A stretch of 64,000 nt of DNA. It comes from Megaustenia siamemsis (Eukaryota; Mollusca; Gastropoda; Stylommatophora; Ariophantidae). A program made the translations under genes and the position numbers. The first letter of the stretch is position 1. Each line of letters opens with the position of its first letter. The stretch covers positions 94,019,345 through 94,083,344 of the forward strand of contig JAVIAB010000124.1 of assembly GCA_032433765.1 (NCBI GenBank). The letters are read 5' to 3'. A model generated the notes under the pieces. That model made no database searches. It worked only from the letters and a program-made list of their open reading frames with translations, and was not told where the DNA came from. Below, piece by piece: positions 10,634 through 21,044 of the stretch.

Positions 10634-12630
10634 CTATATCTGCAATGTCGTTTCCTGTATAAATTTCACTGTCTTTTGTAATTCTTGCAGTGGCCCATAT
10701 AGTTTTGTCTGTAGTGTTGTATCTATGGGCCAATGGATTTTCCTCAGTCTACTATATTCAGTGCAGTCTTGAAGTATGTGTTCAGCAGTCTGGGGTGCCT
10801 GTCCACATGTACAAGTAGTTGATGTGCCGATCTTGAATTTTGTATACATGTGACTATGGAGTCGATTGTGTCCTGTTCTTAGGCTATAATGATAACTTGT
10901 TCATATCTATTCATATTATGAAAGGCATCCTGATTTGGGGCTTGTGGTCCTCTGATTGATTTGATTATCTGTTTCTTATGATGGTATGTAACTGGTGTAT
11001 CTAGTTGTGTGCCTGTTGAACCTTCCTTTGCCAACTGATCTGCTTTCTCATTTCCTGGTATTCCACAGTGAGACGGGATCCACTGCAGGGCAACCCTGTG
11101 GTGCTTGCAGAGTTCAGTCAATGAGGTCTGCAGATGTGGTAATTTTCTGGATTGTAGTGCCTGGAGTACTGATCTTGCATCTGTCAAAAACACTACAGGC
11201 TGTGGGCTAAGATTACTGTTCAGCAGTTTTTCTATTGCCAACTTTATTGCTTGTATTTCTGCATCATAATTGTGACAATATTTCCCTGTTGCTATTTTAT
11301 TCATATCCCTAGTGTTATTTGGGTACTCTATATATGCACCTGCTCCCCCATTCTTTACTGCATTCTGTGCTGATCCATCTGTGTACACACGAATCCATAG
11401 GTCTTGTGGGTATTCTTCATCCAGGAAACTGAGAGCAATTGTTTTTCGCTGTAGACTATTTTGTTCCTCTTTGTCAGCTATTCCTTTCACTTCTGTCCGT
11501 ATTTGAACTGATAATCCTGATTCATCTGTCCAGGGAGTCTGTTCTGGTATGGGCAGAAGGGGTTTAACAACTCTTGGCATGTCTGGTGTTTGTCTACTAA
11601 TACGCTTGGCTTGGTGGATAAAGCTGCTTCTCTTAAGTCGTCCCAATGCAAGATTTTGGAATCTGTCCTTCATTGGATGTCTCGGCATGCATACAAATTT
11701 TTCTGCCTGTATCAGCACCTTTGTGTCTCTCCGTTCTCTCAGTGCTGGTATCCTCCACAATTTCTCCATCTCCAATATTGGTGTTGATTTCATTGCTCCT
11801 GTGATGACCCTAAGTGCCTGGTTTTGTACTTTATCCAGTTCTTGCAATGTGGTGTTTGATGCTGAGCACCATGCGGATGATCCATATTCTAAATGTGGGC
11901 GTATACTCTGTTGGTAAACTTTACTGAGTATTTTCCCACTCGCACCCCATGTGGTTCCACACAACTTTCTTAGTATAGCCAATTTTCTCCTTGCTTTTTG
12001 GGTTGCCTTATTTATCTGCTGTTTCCAAGATAGTTTGTTATCAAATGTAACTCCGAGATATGTAGCTTGTATGTCTTCTTTCACAGGCTCATTGTTTATG
12101 TAGATGGCTCCTGCTTTTTGTTTTGGGGAGAGTGTGAAAAGTGTAGTACTGCATTTGTCTGTATTGATGCTGATGCACCATCTATTTGTCCATGAATTCA
12201 GTGCATTCATAGCTCTTTGTAGCAATTTGGAGGCCACTGTTGCATACTCCTCTGTGCACCACATTACCAAGTCATCTGCATACATTGCCACTTTGATGCC
12301 ATGTGGTAGTTCAGTAACTAGGTCATTGATGTAGATCAGAAAAAGTGTTGGAGATAGTACCCCTCCTTGTGGAACGCCCTGGCGCAATAAGACCTTCTTA
12401 CTCTTAAGACCATCCAGTTGCACTCTGGCTCTCCTGTTATGCAGGTATGTTTTGACCCATTTGTACATCCTGCCATTTACTCCATAATTTCTCAGTTTCT
12501 TCAAAAGCCCTTCCTTCCATACCTTATCAAATGCTTTCTTTAGGTCTATCCATGCTGCTAGTACCAGTTTCTTTTCTTGAAACGCATCTTCAATTTCCTG
12601 GGAAAGATAGGTTGCTTGATCTTCGGTAGT
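10634..12630 (-). pseudogene. I-type LINE ORF2, C-terminal part: RT palm/thumb, RNase H, Cys/His motif
   Basis: Directly after the SINE break the frame resumes at the RT domain (AAWIDLKKAFDKVW near 12560), followed by RQGVPQGGVLSPTLF and the catalytic MYADDLVMW box near 12285. RNase H follows at about 11000-11420 with all four expected acidic/His sites: YTDGSA, the Glu in YDAEIQAI, FLTDARSVL, and HCGIPGNEKADQLA. A frameshift near 10870 separates the last part, which ends in a C-x-C...H...C motif (CTCGQAPQTAEHILQDC). The enzyme would nick target DNA, reverse-transcribe its own RNA and remove the RNA strand. It is inactive here because of the SINE and the frameshift. Confidence 0.9.
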
Positions 12631-12887
12631 AAAGTAAAGTACCCCCCGTCACGCCAAGTGGCGTATAGGGAAATATGGTGTTAGTGACCCTATATTTTAC
12701 AGACCTTCAGCACATGATTTTTGGGGTAATGTGGTCGGTATTACGCCCGTGCTGCTTTACTTTCCCAGAAAAAATCCGGTACCCATTTAAGGCTGGGTGA
12801 ACCCGGAGCCGTCGGTTGGGATCGAACCCTACCCCTTTTCCGTAGTAGTCCAGTTCACTAACCACTGAGCTATCGCGGCTCCCACTA
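12626..12887 (-). mobile_element. tRNA-derived SINE, family 1, inside the LINE reverse transcriptase
   Basis: Minus-strand copy with head GCCGCGATAGCTCAGTGGTT and tail CGCCACTTGGCGTGACGGGG, splitting the RT reading frame between the QQAGFRQCYST and EDQATYLSQ motifs. About 48 bp at 12888-12936 belong neither to the LINE frame nor to the SINE consensus. The putative target-site repeat (CTAC-type, 4-5 bp) is very short. Confidence 0.9.
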
Positions 12888-12936
12888 ATTTTTAGGGAAT
12901 TAGTAAAACCCAGGTGTCCTCGCCAGGGAACGTAGA

Positions 12937-14763
12937 GTAACACTGTCTAAAGCCTGCTTGTTGTGGGACAAGGAGATTTTCACTTTCCAGGTACCACTGC
13001 AGTCTGAGATTGATTATACGTTCCATTGTTTTACACAAACAGCTTGTAAGGCTGATTGGTCTATAGCTGGATGTCATTGAACCATCTTTTCCTGGCTTTA
13101 GTAATGGTATCATAATTGCTTCTCTCCATGCCTGTGGCACTCTACCTGTGATCCAGCAAATGTTGTAGATCTGCAGTAGTTTTGCTTTAGCTGCAGTTCC
13201 CAAGTTCTTAATAATTTCATTGGACACTCCATCATTGCCTGGTGACTTTTTCATTTTTAATTTGGATATTGCCAGCTCTAGCTCTCTTTGTGTAATGGGT
13301 GTTTCCATTACTTCATGTGTGGTCTCTTCTTGTCTTGCATTTTGTTGTTTTAAACGGGTCTCTTGTCGTTTTTCTAGGCTAATTTCAATATTATTGTCAT
13401 TTGCAAAGGAGTCTGCAAAGTAATTTGCTGCATGTTTACCTGTTAGAATGTTTCCATCCTTCTTCAGTGTAATTTTGGTGTTCCTTTCTGTACCCTCATC
13501 ATTCAGCTGTTTTACAAGCTTCCACACTTTTCTTGTGTCTCGTTCAAGATTCAAGGACTCTGTTTTCTCTTTCCAGCTTCTCCGTCTGGCTTGTAGTTTA
13601 GCCCGTTGAAATTTGGCTTTAGCATGCTGGTAGTTGTTGTGGTGTTCTTGGCAAGGGTTATTTTCTGCTTGCTTTCGAGATGTTTCCATGTCATTGTGCA
13701 GTTCCTCTAGTTCACTACTCCAGTATGGTTTGTAGTGTTTCCGTGCCCCTCTAGGTATTGTTTCACTGACAGCTTGTATTATCAGTCTACTGAATTCATC
13801 AACTATTTTGTTGATGTCTCTGTCTGTATTTATATCTTTAGTCAGTACACTGGTGTAGTGTTGATACATTTTCCAGTCTGCCTTTTTGTAATTCCATCTG
13901 GAGAGAGTGCTGCTCTCCCTGATGGCCTCATTTTGCACCACTAAAAAGACTGGTCGGTGGTCGCTGCCTCCAAGTTGTTTCCCAACAATTCGTGTGATAT
14001 TCCAATCCAGGTCTGGTGAATGGAAAGCAAGGTCTGGTGTAGATGTGGTATGCCATGATCTGGAGTAGAATGTTGGTAGATCTGTTGCCTGGTTTAATAG
14101 TATAAGCCCATTGTCATCCTGCCAATTTTCAAGCTCTTCACCTCTCTTGTCCATATGTTCATAGCCCCAGCTCTGTGAGTGGCTGTTAAAGTCCCCACAT
14201 ACAATTATTCTTTCTTTTAATGTAACTGTGTCTAGTGCTAGTGGGCGGTCACTCGGACAGTAGTAGTTAAGTAGATGGAAGTCTGTATTTCCTGTCCTGA
14301 GGTGCAGTATTTGATATTCCGCCCCATCCATATACACTTCAATCTGACATGCATTAATGTTGTTCCTTACAAGAGTCAGTATTCCACCCTTTTGTCTATT
14401 TATTCTGTCAGATCGGTAGCACTGGTATCCCCTAATCTTCAAGGCTATGTCGTTGTTTAGATGGGTTTCCTGCAAACAGCATATGCTTATTTGTTCTTCA
14501 TGCAGGATATTTTCTAATTCTATCTTTTTACTGTACCCATCTCTTTTGCTGTTGATGCCTTCAGCATTCCAGTGCATTATTTTGAGTGGTCTTATTTTGG
14601 ATTGGCCAGTAGCTCTATTCTCTCGCCCCCTGACTCCACAGAGCGGTTGAGAAGGACATCCAGTAGTAGAGGTTGGGCCCTTTCGAGGCTGAGGGCCCGG
14701 CGCTGCACCTGCCTGAGTGCCCATCACAGGGCGAGTGCCATATCGATTTGCGGTTATAGACAT
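12937..14763 (-). pseudogene. I-type LINE ORF2, N-terminal part: APE endonuclease and RT fingers
   Basis: Starting at ATG 14763, the minus strand encodes an AP-endonuclease-like domain (about residues 60-290): IMHWNAEGI, CLQETHL, IIVCGDFNSHSQSWG and GGSDHRPVFLV carry the conserved Asn, Glu, Asp/Asn and Asp-His positions. A basic linker follows (QRAKLQARRRSWKEK), then the RT entry motifs SPGNDGVSNEII, MIPLLKPGKD, YRPISLTSCLCKTMERII and VPQQAGFR. The frame then runs into the foreign sequence beside the SINE and stops. Apart from that break the domain is uninterrupted, so the LINE was probably competent shortly before the SINE arrived. Confidence 0.9.
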
Positions 14764-14958
14764 ACTTCCATATGCGTTGAGTGCGTGGCATCCTGATTGT
14801 TGTGCGCCTTTTGGCTGGTTGCCTCCGACTTCAGCACTTGAACTTGCTAGGGCAGACTGTGGTCTTGCTCGGTTGTAGGAAGGCCTGGCCAGTCTTAGTT
14901 TTCAGTCCCTGGTGACTGTTAAGCCCCATCCCCACGACAAGGAGCTGGCCTTGATGAG

Positions 14959-15395
14959 GAGTTGTTATGTTACTGAGGTGTCATGTTACTGAGGTGTTAG
15001 GTTACTGAGGTGTTATGTTACTGAGGTGTTATGTTACTGAGATGTTATGTTACTGAGGTGTTATGTTACTGAGATGGTATGTTACTGAGGTGTTAGGTTA
15101 CTGAGATGTTATGTTACTGAGGTGTTATGTTACTGAGATGTTATGTTACTGAGGTGTTATGTTACTGAGGTGTTATGTTATTGATATGTTATGTTATTGA
15201 GGTGTTATGTTACTGAGATGTTATGTTACTTAGGTGTTAGGTTACTGAGATGTTATGTTACTGAGATGTTATGTTACTGAGATGTTATGTTACTGAGGTG
15301 TTATGTTACTGAGATGTTATGTTACTGAGGTGGTATGTTACTGAGGTGTTAGGTTACTGATGTGTTACGCTAATGGGATGTTATGTTGCTGAGAT
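14959..15395. repeat. 16-bp minisatellite, right part
   Basis: About 27 copies of TTATGTTACTGAGGTG and variants (GAGATG, AGGTTACTG), beginning with the LINE target-site duplication. Confidence 0.93.
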
Positions 15396-15904
15396 TTTAT
15401 GTCCAGAAAACTGTGATGACAATACTGACAACAACGACCAATAAACTGTGAACACAAATTGTATTTTAATATCGGTTTTATTCGTGTTGTCTGACTATAT
15501 CCTTTGCTATTACTTTATTCTTAACAAATCGTCGGTAGGTATGGAGACCTCACTTCTGGGTTTTAAAATCTATTTCCACATACCGGTCATGTTTTGTTAT
15601 GCATTATAAAGTTTGTTTCAAACTAAGTCTAATTATGAACACAATGACCAATTTGTCCAGAGTTCCAACATTTACTTCACAAATAATAATTATTTTACCG
15701 TCTTCAAGAAAGGTTACTATTCTATATGACAACATAATTACAATTAATTTAAATTATAAATATAAATTAAAATTAATAATTTCAATATTTTTCAATGTGA
15801 GAATTAAAAATCTCGTTGGGGATCACTTATCAGCTTTACACCTTTTTGTTTCTTTGCTTTCCTTCTGAATTTATCTTTCAGTGAGATGGGGATTTTTAAT
15901 TTGC
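15396..15904. other. Unannotated AT-rich sequence
   Basis: No supported coding or structural feature. Confidence 0.5.
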
Positions 15905-16265
15905 GAACTTAAGTTTCTGCTGGCTTCTGCTGCTGTGCCGTTTCCTATTACTTCTAATATGCAAATAATCCATCTTTTTTTGTGGTAAACTCTTTGTTTT
16001 CGGTATTATGGTATAACTTGTTGAAGGCTCATTGTATCGCATTTTTATCTTTTTTTTTTTTAGGTAACTAGATAGACCATTTTTTATTCTTGTTTCTTTA
16101 AAATGAAAATTATTCCTAGTTTCTCAAATCTTCACTCTATGAACTTATCTCTCATGCTGTTTGCTGTTTTGCGTCTAACACATTTCATTGCTGTTGCTAT
16201 TTTTCTTATTGTTATGGGTCTTCTTGAGTCTATCGTCTAGACCTTGGAATAGTGACACAAGATTG
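15905..16265 (-). pseudogene. Degraded LINE fragment, RTE-like (same family as 27278-28130)
   Basis: Stretches such as ATTGCTGTTGCTATTTTTCTTATTGTT and GTCTAACACATTTC align with the minus-strand LINE at 27.5-27.6 kb. Heavily mutated, with no open frame. Confidence 0.6.
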
Positions 16266-16304
16266 TAACGAAAAATATGTTGTAAAATATCCCAAAAACA
16301 CAGT

Positions 16305-16550
16305 TATCGTCATCATCATCAAGTACCGTGCCCACTGGCGCAGGTGATCATGTCTCTTCACAACTTTTTATCTGGACAGTTATTTATCATTTCTGTTGTT
16401 GACCTTCTGCCAAGCCATTCTCTTAAGCTGTCCGGTATCTTTTCTCTTTGCTTCCCTCTGTTTCTTCGTCTCTCAATTTTCCCAGTTGTTACAATATATT
16501 CCAGTTGTTCCCTTCTCATTACATGGTCAAAACAAGATGATTATTTCTTG
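16305..16550 (-). pseudogene. LINE 3' tail (family DRRLWRDMI)
   Basis: Minus-strand relic of an RTE-like ORF2 C-terminus: a REQLEYIVTTGKIE-like block, a basic block, and a final WRDMITCASGHGT-like peptide, ending in a GATGATGATG run at 16306-16321. Confidence 0.75.
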
Positions 16551-16682
16551 TTATCGTAGCTTAATATAAATCACAGCCACAGCTCAATGATTACACCCAC
16601 TTAACTCATCTAGATGTGGATTAAAAAAAGGTAAGCAGACAACTACTTTAGCTGATCTTGACTATAAAGTGGTTAGTCTCTT

Positions 16683-17058
16683 TATATCAAACTCACAGGA
16701 TCATTTAGACAATCAAGGACGCATGGGATGTAAGACGACTATAATCGTTCTGAGATCTCTTTTGGGACCATTGATTTATATCAAACTCACAGGATCATCT
16801 AGACAATCAAGGACGCATGTGATGTAAGACGACTATAATCGTTCTGAGATCTCTTTTGGGACCATTGATTTATATCAAACTCACAGGATCATCTAGACAA
16901 TCAAGGACGCATGGGATGTAAGACGACTATAATCGTTCTGAGATCTCTTTTGGGACCATTGATTTATATCAAACTCACAGGATCATCTAGACAATCAAGG
17001 ACGCATGGGATGTAAGACGACTATAATCGTTCTGAGATCTCTTTTGGGACCATTGATT
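16683..17058. repeat. 94-bp tandem array, four near-identical copies
   Basis: The phase marker TATATCAAACTCACAGGATC recurs at 16683, 16777, 16871 and 16965, and a partial fifth copy starts at 17059: an exact 94-bp period. Copies differ at only a few sites. The array ends 25 bp from the stop codon of receptor gene 2, so it probably lies in its 3' untranslated or flanking region. Confidence 0.95.
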
Positions 17059-17083
17059 TATATCAATACTTACTGAACTCGTC

Positions 17084-17683
17084 TTACTCTTGTTTCCCCC
17101 AACTAAAAAGTTGCCGGAATACCACTCTGTATTTGCTACTCATTTGATAATCAAAGAAAATATTCAGCAAGTAATTGAGTGATTCTAGAAGAATACCAAC
17201 CCCACCAATTATTATGAGAAATGGTCTGTACTTTCCATGGACATAAAATTCTGGGATCATCAATACCACAATAAACCAAATTCGAAAAAGAATGAAACAA
17301 ATAATAAACAAAGTTGAGATCATGAGAACCATTTTGGAGACCTTTTGGTTCCTGCTTGAGATAATATCTGCTTGTGACGCTGTTGTCGATTTCTCTCGCC
17401 ATTTCGTGTTGCGTCGTAATTTTATCACTAGTGTCACAGTACAAGTGATAACAACAATAAACGAACTAAATGGTATAAATATCTTCATGATTGCTGAAAA
17501 TATTTGATCAACCTCCTCTCTGTTTTGAATGCGAACACGTCCAATAACACTTTTGTTTCTTCCGGGAATCCATTTCATGTCAAGTTTATCCACAAAGTAG
17601 ATTGGAGTAATACAGAACAAAAGAACAATAAAGAGGCATATGATGACAACAGACATTCTTTTTGAAGTAATTATATTTGTTAC
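17084..17683 (-). CDS. Chemosensory-type class A GPCR, gene 2, exon 3 (TM4-TM7)
   Basis: An open 200-residue exon after a CCTCAG acceptor (17684-17686) starting VTNIITSKRMSVVI. It contains TM4, the loop DKLDMKWIPGRNKS, TM5 (IPFSSFIVVITCTVTLVI), loop 3 (KLRRNTKWREKS), TM6 (SKMVLMISTLFIICF) and TM7. The NPxxY-position motif reads SLNYLLNIFFDY, and a helix 8-like tail is SSKYRVVFRQLF. It is a paralogue of gene 1 exon 3 in the same orientation, so the two arose by tandem duplication. The exon itself is intact, but the partner exon 2 at 22437-22651 ends in a stop codon. Confidence 0.85.
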   Translation of the reverse strand, partial: VTNIITSKRMSVVIICLFIVLLFCITPIYFVDKLDMKWIPGRNKSVIGRVRIQNREEVDQIFSAIMKIFIPFSSFIVVITCTVTLVIKLRRNTKWREKSTTASQADIISSRNQKVSKMVLMISTLFIICFILFRIWFIVVLMIPEFYVHGKYRPFLIIIGGVGILLESLNYLLNIFFDYQMSSKYRVVFRQLFSWGKQE

Positions 17684-17768
17684 CTGAGGAAAAGAATAAA
17701 AAGAAATATTACAATCAATAGGTAATAAATCAGTTTAATTACTGTACTATGGGTGTTAATATTTAAAC

Positions 17769-18350
17769 AGGTAAATGAATTTAAATATTTGGGAACTTTG
17801 TTAACCTCAGATGGAAGATGTACAAAAGAGGTGAGATGGCTCAGGCAAAAGCAGCTTTCCAAAAAATGAGGAAGATACTATGCAATCCATTTTTGACAAT
17901 AGAAACAAGAAAAAGAGTTCTTAAATATTATGTAGAGCCAGTCTTGACATATGGATGTGAATCATGGACAAGAGGACAACAGACAAGAAAATCACTGGAG
18001 TCTGTAGAAATGTGGTTTTACTGAAGAATGTTGAGAGTACCATGGACTGCTAAGAAGAGTAATGAAAATGTTATGAGAGAGGTCAAAGCAAAAAGAGAGC
18101 TAATTTCCAATATTAGGAAGAGACAATCATCATTTTTGGCCATGTAGTGAGAAGAGAACAACTGGAGTATATTGTAACAACTGGAAGAATTGAGGGACGA
18201 AGAGATAGAGGGAAGCAGAGAGAAAAAATAACAGACAGCTTAAGAGAATGGCTTGGCAGAAGGTGAACAACAGAAATGATAAATAGCTGCCGAGATCGAC
18301 AATTGTGGAGAGACATGATCACCTACGCCAGTAGGCCCGGTACTTGATGA
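17769..18350 (+). pseudogene. LINE 3' fragment (family DRRLWRDMI) in the receptor intron
   Basis: Plus-strand pieces VNEFKYLGTLLTSDGRCTKE, then in shifted frames KQTRKSLESVEMW-like and QLEYIVTTGRIEGRR-like blocks, ending WRDMITYASR and a TGATGATG tail. Multiple frameshifts. Matches the cleaner copy at 62192-62790. Confidence 0.78.
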
Positions 18351-18414
18351 TGTCTATGGGTGTTTATTGTTTTGCTTGTACACGTCTCATTAATTGTGTA
18401 TATGTGAATAAACA

Positions 18415-18620
18415 GTGTCTTATTTTATACTTTGTTATACACAACTTGTCACTGAAAATTTAGTTGTGTGTTATGTGTTTGTTCCTGAAGAAGGCTTACT
18501 GAGCCGAAACGTCGTTCTAATCAATTTTGCCCACTTTTTATATCAAAGATTTAACCATACCGTTTATTGTTTGTTTTCAGTGTATTTTTGTTGTCATTTT
18601 TATCTTTACTGTAGTTTCAC
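18415..18620 (+). repeat. Dispersed element with GTTCCTGAAG...CGAAACGTC motif, copy 1
   Basis: GTTCCTGAAGAAGGCTTACT followed by GAGCCGAAACGTCGTTC and a T-rich tail with CCATACCGTTTA. An inverted, diverged copy lies at 20195-20370. The element type is not known. Confidence 0.5.
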
Positions 18621-18944
18621 ATTTTTCTTTGCCTGGACCCCTGTAGTTGATTTGCTCATTTGTTTATTTGAATGAAGTTAAAACACAAACGTTCCTTCTA
18701 TTATACATTCAACGTGATTAAAACAAGCTTTATCTTAAAATAAGAAAAACAAGTGTTTGTGACTAAAAAAAAAACCTTTTATTTTATTACGAGCGTGAAC
18801 ACTTTTTGTACCTCGAGACGCAAAACACTGCTATAGTTATCAATGAATTGAGAGTCAATTTCTGCAACTTTTTATTTATTAACGTTTCCATAATTGTTTG
18901 CAATAAAACCATCTATTAACCCTTTTTCCGACGTCTAGAACATA

Positions 18945-19066
18945 TTTTCCGAAAAAATACCGACCACATTACTCCAAAAATTATGTGCTGATGGTCTGTA
19001 AAAATTATGGTCACTAACACCATATACCCTATACGCCACTTGGCGTGACGGGGCACTTTACTTTAT
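18945..19066 (+). mobile_element. 5'-truncated family 1 SINE
   Basis: Only the 3' half is present, from ATACCGACCACATTAC through CGCCACTTGGCGTGACGGGG. It adjoins a minus-strand LINE fragment. Confidence 0.85.
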
Positions 19067-19067
19067 T

Positions 19068-19455
19068 ACTTATGCCACCAAGCTATCTAATATCTCTCTT
19101 TGTCGCCCGCGATTTCACTTTCCATGTATTTTGCCAGTTGTAACCAAGTAGGCCAACTTTCCTCTTCTCATGATGTGTCCGTGAAATGTTGGTTGTTTCT
19201 TTCTAATGTTTTTTAATAGCTCCCTTCTTATGTTGGCCTCGTTGAGATTGCCCTCGTTGGTCTTTTTACCTGTTCAGGAAACTTTCAACATTCTTCTGAA
19301 TCCGGTGACAGAACATAACCTTATCTGACACCTTGTTGGAACTATTTTGGAACTATTTTGCTTAGTTGCTAATTCTTATGGCTGCTGTTTGTTGCCCATA
19401 CAGTGTCCACATGATTCTCAGATCTTTACCATCGATGTTTAATTTACCCAGCATA
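19068..19455 (-). pseudogene. LINE fragment (family DRRLWRDMI), minus copy
   Basis: Aligns with 62310-62530 (blocks such as TTTTGCCAGTTGTAACCAAGTA and GGAACTTTCAACATTCTTCTGA). Diverged and without open frames. Confidence 0.75.
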
Positions 19456-19464
19456 TTTTACTAG

Positions 19465-19715
19465 ATGCTGTTGAATTTAGAGCAATCAGCCATTTTTGGG
19501 GCATTCATGAGAAGAGAAAAGTTGGAATACTTGGTTACAACTGGAAAAATAAAGGGAAAGAGAGATCGCGGACGACAAAGAGAGAAAATTCTGGATGGCT
19601 TAGTGTCATGGCATGGAAAACAGTCAACAACAGAACTGATACGATGCACTGTGGATAGAAGATTGTGGAAGGGCATGATCGCCTACGCCAACCGGTAGGG
19701 CACATGATGATGATG
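19465..19715 (+). pseudogene. LINE 3' tail (family DRRLWRDMI), plus copy
   Basis: A 77-codon open stretch encodes the ORF2 end: FMRREKLEYLVTTGKIKG, DRGRQREKILDGL, LIRCTVDRRLWKGMIAYANR, followed by TGATGATGATGATG. It faces the minus-strand fragment to its left. The two overlap in the element, so they are separate insertions rather than one inverted copy. Confidence 0.82.
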
Positions 19716-20103
19716 ATGATAACTAGAATGATACTTTAATATGATAATAAATGTGTATAGACATGCATATGGTCGTAGTATTAAGGATCTTAAACTAAAT
19801 ATGTAGCAGTATATTGCGTGGGTATGTATAGAACACAAATGGGGGTAGCTTAAGTTATGATAGCTTAAGTTGTTTACTAATAGTTAAATGTGAAATAACC
19901 GTACATATTTTCAGACACAAACAGAGCAACATTGCGGATAAAACATTTTCCAGTCTGATTGGAAAGGTGTGGATAAATATGCATGGTGACACGGCAACTT
20001 GATAAGAAAGTAGGTTGACAAACAACTCGTGGGCAGGTCAAGCGTATGAGAGAATTAGCGTTGTTATTTAGACTAAAGGTTAAAAAAAAGGTGTCAAGAT
20101 GGC

Positions 20104-20370
20104 GTTTTTTTTTTTTTTTGGGGGGGGGGGGTGTTTGATGGGGGGGGGGTTAAGGAAAAGAAATACAAAGGAATGCATAAAAATGCGAACCTGCAGTAAA
20201 GCTAAATGTGAGGGAAATGTGAAAAAAAAGTATAGAGTAAAATGGTATGGTAAAAGCTTTACGTGATTGATAGACGACACAAATTTGAACAACGTTTCGA
20301 CTCAAGAAGCCTTCAGCAGGAACAAACAAACAACACACACACACACACACACAGAGATATGTAAGAAAAT
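20104..20370 (-). repeat. Dispersed CGAAACGTT-motif element, copy 2, with poly-G and (GT)n
   Basis: 20104-20149 is a T run followed by two G runs. On the minus strand, 20195-20370 holds GTTCCTGCTGAAGGCTTCTT then GAGTCGAAACGTTGTTC, homologous to 18.48 kb, preceded by a GT dinucleotide run at 20329-20352. Confidence 0.5.
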
Positions 20371-20450
20371 AAAACTAATCCTACATAGCTAACTGGGTAA
20401 TGAAACATCCAAAAGAAAATAATCAAAACTGGTTAAAGAAAAATTTCTCA

Positions 20451-20524
20451 CCTGTGTCGTGGACCGTAGCCGGAATGGGAAAAAGAGAGAATTTTCTCGT
20501 TCCGGCCACGGTCCACGACACAGG
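20451..20524. repeat. Palindrome with 25-bp arms
   Basis: Arms 20451-20475 and 20500-20524 are complementary at 24 of 25 positions (each begins/ends with CCTGTGTCGTGGACCGT or its complement) around a 24-base purine-rich spacer. The arms are GC-rich in an AT-rich region. Confidence 0.95.
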
Positions 20525-21044
20525 GAAGAAATGTATTTTTTTTTCTTCCAATTTTGAGACATAGGTCAAACCATCGCGGATTGTTGTTGGCTGCGAGACA
20601 ACCGCACAAGCATCAAGCGAAAAGCTTATGCAAATGAGAATGTAGTATATAATAAGATTTTACAGTTAGAGTGAGAGATTGAGAAATAAAATCAGAATGT
20701 AAACTAGACGAGCTTAGTTCTGATTCGGTCGAGACTGCTGAAAGCAGTTTTAATAACAGTGTGGACTTCCACAAGTTAGACGCAAAATCAGACGTACGTA
20801 GAGAAGTTAGAGTTAGAGAACAGGTAGAGAGACAATTACAATGAGTGAAGCAAAGAAACACGTAGAAATATAAACATAAAGAACAATCCAAAATAGATAA
20901 GCTAGAGACAGTAATGACTTAATTTAGTAGTAAAGTGTTTTTAAGTGAGATTCAGAAGATTTGTGCTCCAGAGGACAATAGTAAGTAGATTAAATGTAAT
21001 AGAAGTCTAAAGCAAGACAGATGTGAATGTATAATAGAATGCTA
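20525..21044. other. Unannotated sequence
   Basis: No gene recognised. A purine-rich stretch with many GTTAGAG/GAGAGA words; a TATA-like GTAGTATATAATAAG occurs near 20641. Confidence 0.4.

Larger units (their letters stand above)
10602..14958 (-). mobile_element. I-superfamily LINE (EN-RT-RNase H) inserted in a minisatellite
   Basis: A 4.36-kb retrotransposon on the minus strand, including a 0.26-kb SINE and about 50 extra bases. Target-site copies GAGTTGTTATG at 10591-10601 and 14959-14969 show it is a complete insertion. The 3' end is GAACGAAAGATAGATAGA, a GATA-type tail. The 5' end (14750-14958) is a short leader reading CCTCATCAAGGCCAGCTCCT. Coding parts are listed separately. The same family recurs as a 3' fragment at 28330-28990. 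The assignment to the I/Nimb/Ingi group rests on the RNase H domain downstream of RT. An RNase H-bearing Jockey-group member is less likely. Confidence 0.9.

Noticed and set aside
18480..18520. Possible hammerhead-type ribozyme core (CTGAAGA...CGAAAC)
   Set aside because: An extra base lies between the first core segment and stem II, and I could not pair stem I, so a functional fold is not supported by eye.
19068..19715. Inverted LINE pair as a single twin-primed insertion
   Set aside because: The minus and plus parts overlap in element coordinates, so they cannot be the two halves of one cDNA.
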